Shown: in pieces, positions 61,115-64,000 of the stretch
How the letters are laid out: each line of letters opens with the position of its first letter
Numbering within the stretch: the stretch's first letter is position 1
Origin: Congregibacter brevis
Lineage (GTDB): Bacteria; Pseudomonadota; Gammaproteobacteria; Pseudomonadales; Halieaceae
Reading direction: 5' to 3'
DNA: 64,000 nucleotides
Assembly: GCF_045689245.1 (NCBI RefSeq)
Contig: NZ_CP136865.1
Location: 1,302,001 to 1,366,000, forward strand
Program-made: the position numbers and the translations under genes
The notes under the pieces: model-generated
What the model saw: the letters and a program-made list of their open reading frames with translations, nothing else
What the model was told of the DNA's origin: nothing
Database searches by the model: none

Positions 61115-63652
61115 TTAGAAGGTGTACTTCAAGCGAGCACCGAAGACCGCGCTCTCTTCGAGATAACGAGAGTGAGATCCAGCGAGTACGGGCGTGTCAT
61201 AAGACTGCATGAACACTTCTTCATCAAAGATATTACGACCGTAGGCCATGATTTCCCAGTCGCCGGAGCGCAGACCAAAACGGAGGTTTGTTTTGGTGTA
61301 AGCGTCGATAACGTCGATGGGATCGTTGTCACCCGCCGAGTTGAACGCGTCGCGGTAGTTGATTTCACCGCCTACGAAGAACTCCATGCTGTTACCCACT
61401 GGACGGATGTAATCCCAGAAGAAGGACGCACTGTAATCAGACGCGTACAGTGTTGGTTCGCCCGAAAGCGGGTTGCTGGTTGCGCCTGGCAAGCCAGTAC
61501 CACAAAGAGGATCCGCATCTAGCTGAATAGCAGTACAGGGGCCGTTATCGAAGTCTCCGTAGGTAGCATCTAGCCACGCAAAGTTGGCGCCAAGACGGAG
61601 GTTATCCGTGGCCTGCCACAAGGCATCAACTTCCAGACCGAGAATCTCAGAGCTCGCCGCGTTTTCAACTACGAAACCGATGCCCTGGAAAATAGCTACC
61701 TGAAGATCGGTGTACTCGGTGTAGAACGCCGCCCAGTTCAAGGTCATGCCGCCATCGAACAATGTGTGCTTACCACCGATCTCGAAAGCATCCACTTCTT
61801 CGTCATCGAACTCGAACTGATCGTTCGGGTTGGTCACGTCGTAACAGGCCGAAAGATCGACAGTGAAGTCCGGCAGGGTTGGCGCGCAAGGGAACGTACC
61901 CTGCTGCAGATCACCGGGCTCTCCATCATCTGCCGCTGTGAAGCCGCCTGACTTAAAGCCTTGAGAGAAGCTTGCATACAGCATGCTGTCGTCACTGATA
62001 TCCCATTGGAGATTAAATGACGGCACGAGAGCATCGGTGCTTCTGTCTTGCGTGTAATCGTAGTTATAAGCGTTAAAGCTCGTGGCCTGAATTAGATGAA
62101 GGAAGTAGTTGTCGCTTTCGTTCAGAAGACCAGAGTTCAGATCTGAAAGAAACTGCGTGCTTCGTACGTCCTTGTTCTCTTCCGTGTAGCGCACACCAAC
62201 GGTGAGGCGCAGAGTGTCGGTAAAGTTAAAGGTTCCCTGACCGAAGACTGCCCAGGAGTCGGAGTCGAGCTGGTAATTGTGGTTTCGGGCGATCTGGTTC
62301 ATGTCGTAGGCGCCGGCGGTGAGCGCAAACAATAAGTTTTGCGGCAGAACCTCAGGAGGAGGGTTGCCCGGGGTTACGATAGACAGGAACTCTGGGAACA
62401 AACCGTCAAAGTTGGTATCGATAGCCACCTGACGCTGAAATTCAAGATCGCTCTGGTCGTAGTAAAGACCAGCAACGTAATCAAAGAACTCGCCGCCCGG
62501 TGATGCAATGCGTATCTCCTGGCTGAACTGCTCAAAGGTTTGATCGTCATCCCGAGAAATAAATTGCAGAGGTAACCAATCTACGTCAGCGCCATCTATA
62601 TATTGGTATTCGGACCATCCGGTAATCGAGGTGACAGTAAGCTCTCCTACCTGCCAGTCAACGTTAAGCACCATGTTCGTGATGTCGTTGTCGGAGCTGT
62701 CCGGGTTCAAACCAATGCCGATGCCATCTTCCTGAGAGCGGCCAAAGCCATTGTCTTTGAATACCTCAAATTCGCGACTGGTCTGTTCTTGGTAGCCGGG
62801 GAAGAATACATCCATGATGTTATAGGCTGTATCAGCGAATGCACTCCGGTTCGGTACGTTTTCAGCGCGCCCTGCTGCGTCAAGGAACACGGTGCCAGTG
62901 GTGGTCGCACCTGTGCGCTCGTAGTCCGATTGGCTGTACTTGAAGTTAACGTTCAAATCATCGGTAGGCTGCCAGTTTAAAGAAAGGCGGTAGGAGAGCT
63001 CTTCGACACCACCCTCAGAGGTGCCTAGGAAGGCATTATCGGCAAAGCCATCGGTTTCGCGATACTTCACAGCAACACGGGCGCCCAGCGTATCGGTCAA
63101 ACCAGAACCTATGAATCCTTCAACGACTCTTCCGTCGAAAGATTCCGCCGAGACCATAACCTCGCCTTCAAGCTCATCGCCAGCGCGAGCACTTGCGGTC
63201 GTAATGTTGATCGCACCTGCAACCGTGTTACGGCCAAACAATGTGCCCTGGGGTCCACGCAGAACCTCCACACGCTCTACATCAAGGAATGCTGCACGGT
63301 ATTGACGTCCTCGGCCCATATACACGCCGTCGATATACATACCGACTGACTGCTCAAAGCCTTGGTTGTTACCAGAGCCTACGCCACGCATGTAGATGTT
63401 GGTGTTTACCGGCGCATCGGCGATGTGCAGGTTGGGAACGTAGTCTGCAAGTGCAGCCATATTCGGAATACCCGCATCCTGAATCTTCTCGCCCTGAATG
63501 GCGGAAACAGAAATTGGAACGTCTTGAAGACTCTCCGCACGTTTCTGTGCGGTTACGATGACTTCTTCGAGTTGTTGTGCACCGACGGTGAGTGATTGCG
63601 TTGCCAGTGATACGGCCGCGATGAGCGGCAGCGTGCGAAAAGTCGCAGACAT
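61115..63652 (-). CDS. TonB-dependent receptor
   Basis: An 845-residue outer-membrane receptor for active uptake. A signal peptide (PLIAAVSLATQSLTVGAQ, residues 8-25) is followed by the TonB box EEVIVTAQ, the plug (IQDAGIPNMAALADYVPNLHI; VEVLRGPQGTLFGRNTVAGAINI) and a beta-barrel ending in the aromatic terminal LKYTF. It belongs to the broad oxidised-carbon group of receptors common in marine proteobacteria rather than to siderophore receptors, but the substrate cannot be given. The ATG at 63652 has AAGGGG 7 bases upstream; an ATG 12 codons earlier is less likely. No transport or degradation partner genes are adjacent. Confidence 0.94.
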   Translation of the reverse strand: MSATFRTLPLIAAVSLATQSLTVGAQQLEEVIVTAQKRAESLQDVPISVSAIQGEKIQDAGIPNMAALADYVPNLHIADAPVNTNIYMRGVGSGNNQGFEQSVGMYIDGVYMGRGRQYRAAFLDVERVEVLRGPQGTLFGRNTVAGAINITTASARAGDELEGEVMVSAESFDGRVVEGFIGSGLTDTLGARVAVKYRETDGFADNAFLGTSEGGVEELSYRLSLNWQPTDDLNVNFKYSQSDYERTGATTTGTVFLDAAGRAENVPNRSAFADTAYNIMDVFFPGYQEQTSREFEVFKDNGFGRSQEDGIGIGLNPDSSDNDITNMVLNVDWQVGELTVTSITGWSEYQYIDGADVDWLPLQFISRDDDQTFEQFSQEIRIASPGGEFFDYVAGLYYDQSDLEFQRQVAIDTNFDGLFPEFLSIVTPGNPPPEVLPQNLLFALTAGAYDMNQIARNHNYQLDSDSWAVFGQGTFNFTDTLRLTVGVRYTEENKDVRSTQFLSDLNSGLLNESDNYFLHLIQATSFNAYNYDYTQDRSTDALVPSFNLQWDISDDSMLYASFSQGFKSGGFTAADDGEPGDLQQGTFPCAPTLPDFTVDLSACYDVTNPNDQFEFDDEEVDAFEIGGKHTLFDGGMTLNWAAFYTEYTDLQVAIFQGIGFVVENAASSEILGLEVDALWQATDNLRLGANFAWLDATYGDFDNGPCTAIQLDADPLCGTGLPGATSNPLSGEPTLYASDYSASFFWDYIRPVGNSMEFFVGGEINYRDAFNSAGDNDPIDVIDAYTKTNLRFGLRSGDWEIMAYGRNIFDEEVFMQSYDTPVLAGSHSRYLEESAVFGARLKYTF

Positions 63653-63852
63653 GGAAAATCCCCTTGTTGTTTTATATTTATGAGTCATCGAGCTGAGGGG
63701 CTCTTTAACCTGTCTACGATGCTAGGTAACTTGCATGGTTAAACGCAAGTAATTTTGACTGTAATTTTAACAGGGGTATTGCACCATCACGGTGCGCCTA
63801 AAACGCGGTGCGTCTATGAGGAAGCGGCGCGAATAGGATGAGGCGCGAAGCG

Positions 63853-64000
63853 CTAATCGTTATACCCCGGTGGTGGGACGAATGCGCGATGATGTGTTTC
63901 GAGTAAGCGCGCTACCGCCAAGGTGGTTCGATCACCAAGATAGCGACTACTGATTTGCATGCCCACAGGCAGTCCGTCCGCTGTGGTGCCCAGCGGCACA
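63853..64000 (-). CDS. Amidase signature family protein (3' end only)
   Basis: The minus strand is open from the window edge to a TAG at 63853-63855 and reads VPLGTTADGLPVGMQISSRY and then DRTTLAVARLLETHH. This is the C-terminal motif of amidase-signature enzymes (GLPVGxQ followed by a last helix), which hydrolyse amide bonds with a Ser-Ser-Lys triad. The catalytic part lies outside the window. The 200 bp between its stop and the receptor start contain a small GCACC/GGTGC hairpin at 63781-63795 and nothing else I recognise. Confidence 0.85.
   Translation of the reverse strand, partial: VPLGTTADGLPVGMQISSRYLGDRTTLAVARLLETHHRAFVPPPGYND

Noticed and set aside
61055..61522. A 155-codon + strand frame opposite the TonB receptor
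   Set aside because: Covers the conserved barrel end of the receptor and the terminator; no ribosome-binding site and no protein-like pattern.

Overview
The window is a gene-dense stretch of a gammaproteobacterial chromosome. The markers are gammaproteobacterial (mpl, rnt, cmoA/cmoB, ppnN, the miaB-phoH-ybeY-corC-lnt-leuS-lptE-holA block, DUF1820, DUF1415, DUF2788). Several others are typical of aerobic marine oligotrophs: a Baeyer-Villiger-type monooxygenase, a pyrophosphate-dependent phosphofructokinase, a large TonB-dependent receptor, CtaA for heme A, an LCMT-type methyltransferase and a DnaE2/ImuA/ImuB mutasome. A member of the marine OM60/NOR5 (Halieaceae) group or a close relative is my best guess; the species cannot be named from the sequence alone. 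No rRNA, tRNA, insertion sequence, prophage or CRISPR array is visible.

Layout. 0-9.5 kb: M15 peptidase; pyrophosphatase and PPi-phosphofructokinase; mpl, an RND exporter with an acidic insert and a LON-domain protein as one unit; rnt and pyrC on the other strand. 9.5-18.7 kb: argG, a flavin monooxygenase, a peroxiredoxin, GNAT, AlkB, ppnN, a PQQ-type sugar dehydrogenase, MAPEG and a secreted S33 peptidase, all on the + strand. 18.9-24.3 kb: dnaE2 (-) with a LexA box, divergent from a cupin-DUF1415-HI0933-family operon. 24.3-33.8 kb: accessory genes (YpfJ peptidase, Gdx/SugE exporter, DsbA-like protein, SDR, lipase, methyltransferase, an AlgI/AlgJ-like acetylation pair, lipocalin, two small secreted proteins). 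34-48.3 kb: a long minus-strand stretch holding, in transcription order, crotonase, miaB, phoH, ybeY, corC, lnt, leuS, lptE, holA, a GFA protein, imuA, osmC, DUF2788 and imuB. 48.5-51.9 kb: DUF1820, a repeat-rich intergenic region and lon. 51.9-64 kb: cmoB/cmoA, a class IV aminotransferase with a sulfotransferase-like partner, aromatic aminotransferase, uup, ctaA, an XRE-cupin regulator, a TonB receptor and the end of an amidase.

How genes work together. imuA, imuB and dnaE2 encode the SOS-inducible error-prone translesion machinery. They are split over two loci, and each has its own perfect CTGT-N8-ACAG LexA box just upstream. The miaB-to-holA block combines tRNA/rRNA maturation, lipoprotein acylation, LPS assembly and Pol III clamp loading, as in many gammaproteobacteria, but the usual next gene nadD is not there. 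CmoA and CmoB make the wobble-uridine cmo5U modification together.

The least explained feature is the 457-bp gap before lon. It holds three diverged 74-76-bp palindromic elements in mixed orientation. Their arms differ in sequence but stay self-complementary, and they share a 17-bp core. This is my main candidate for something undescribed.
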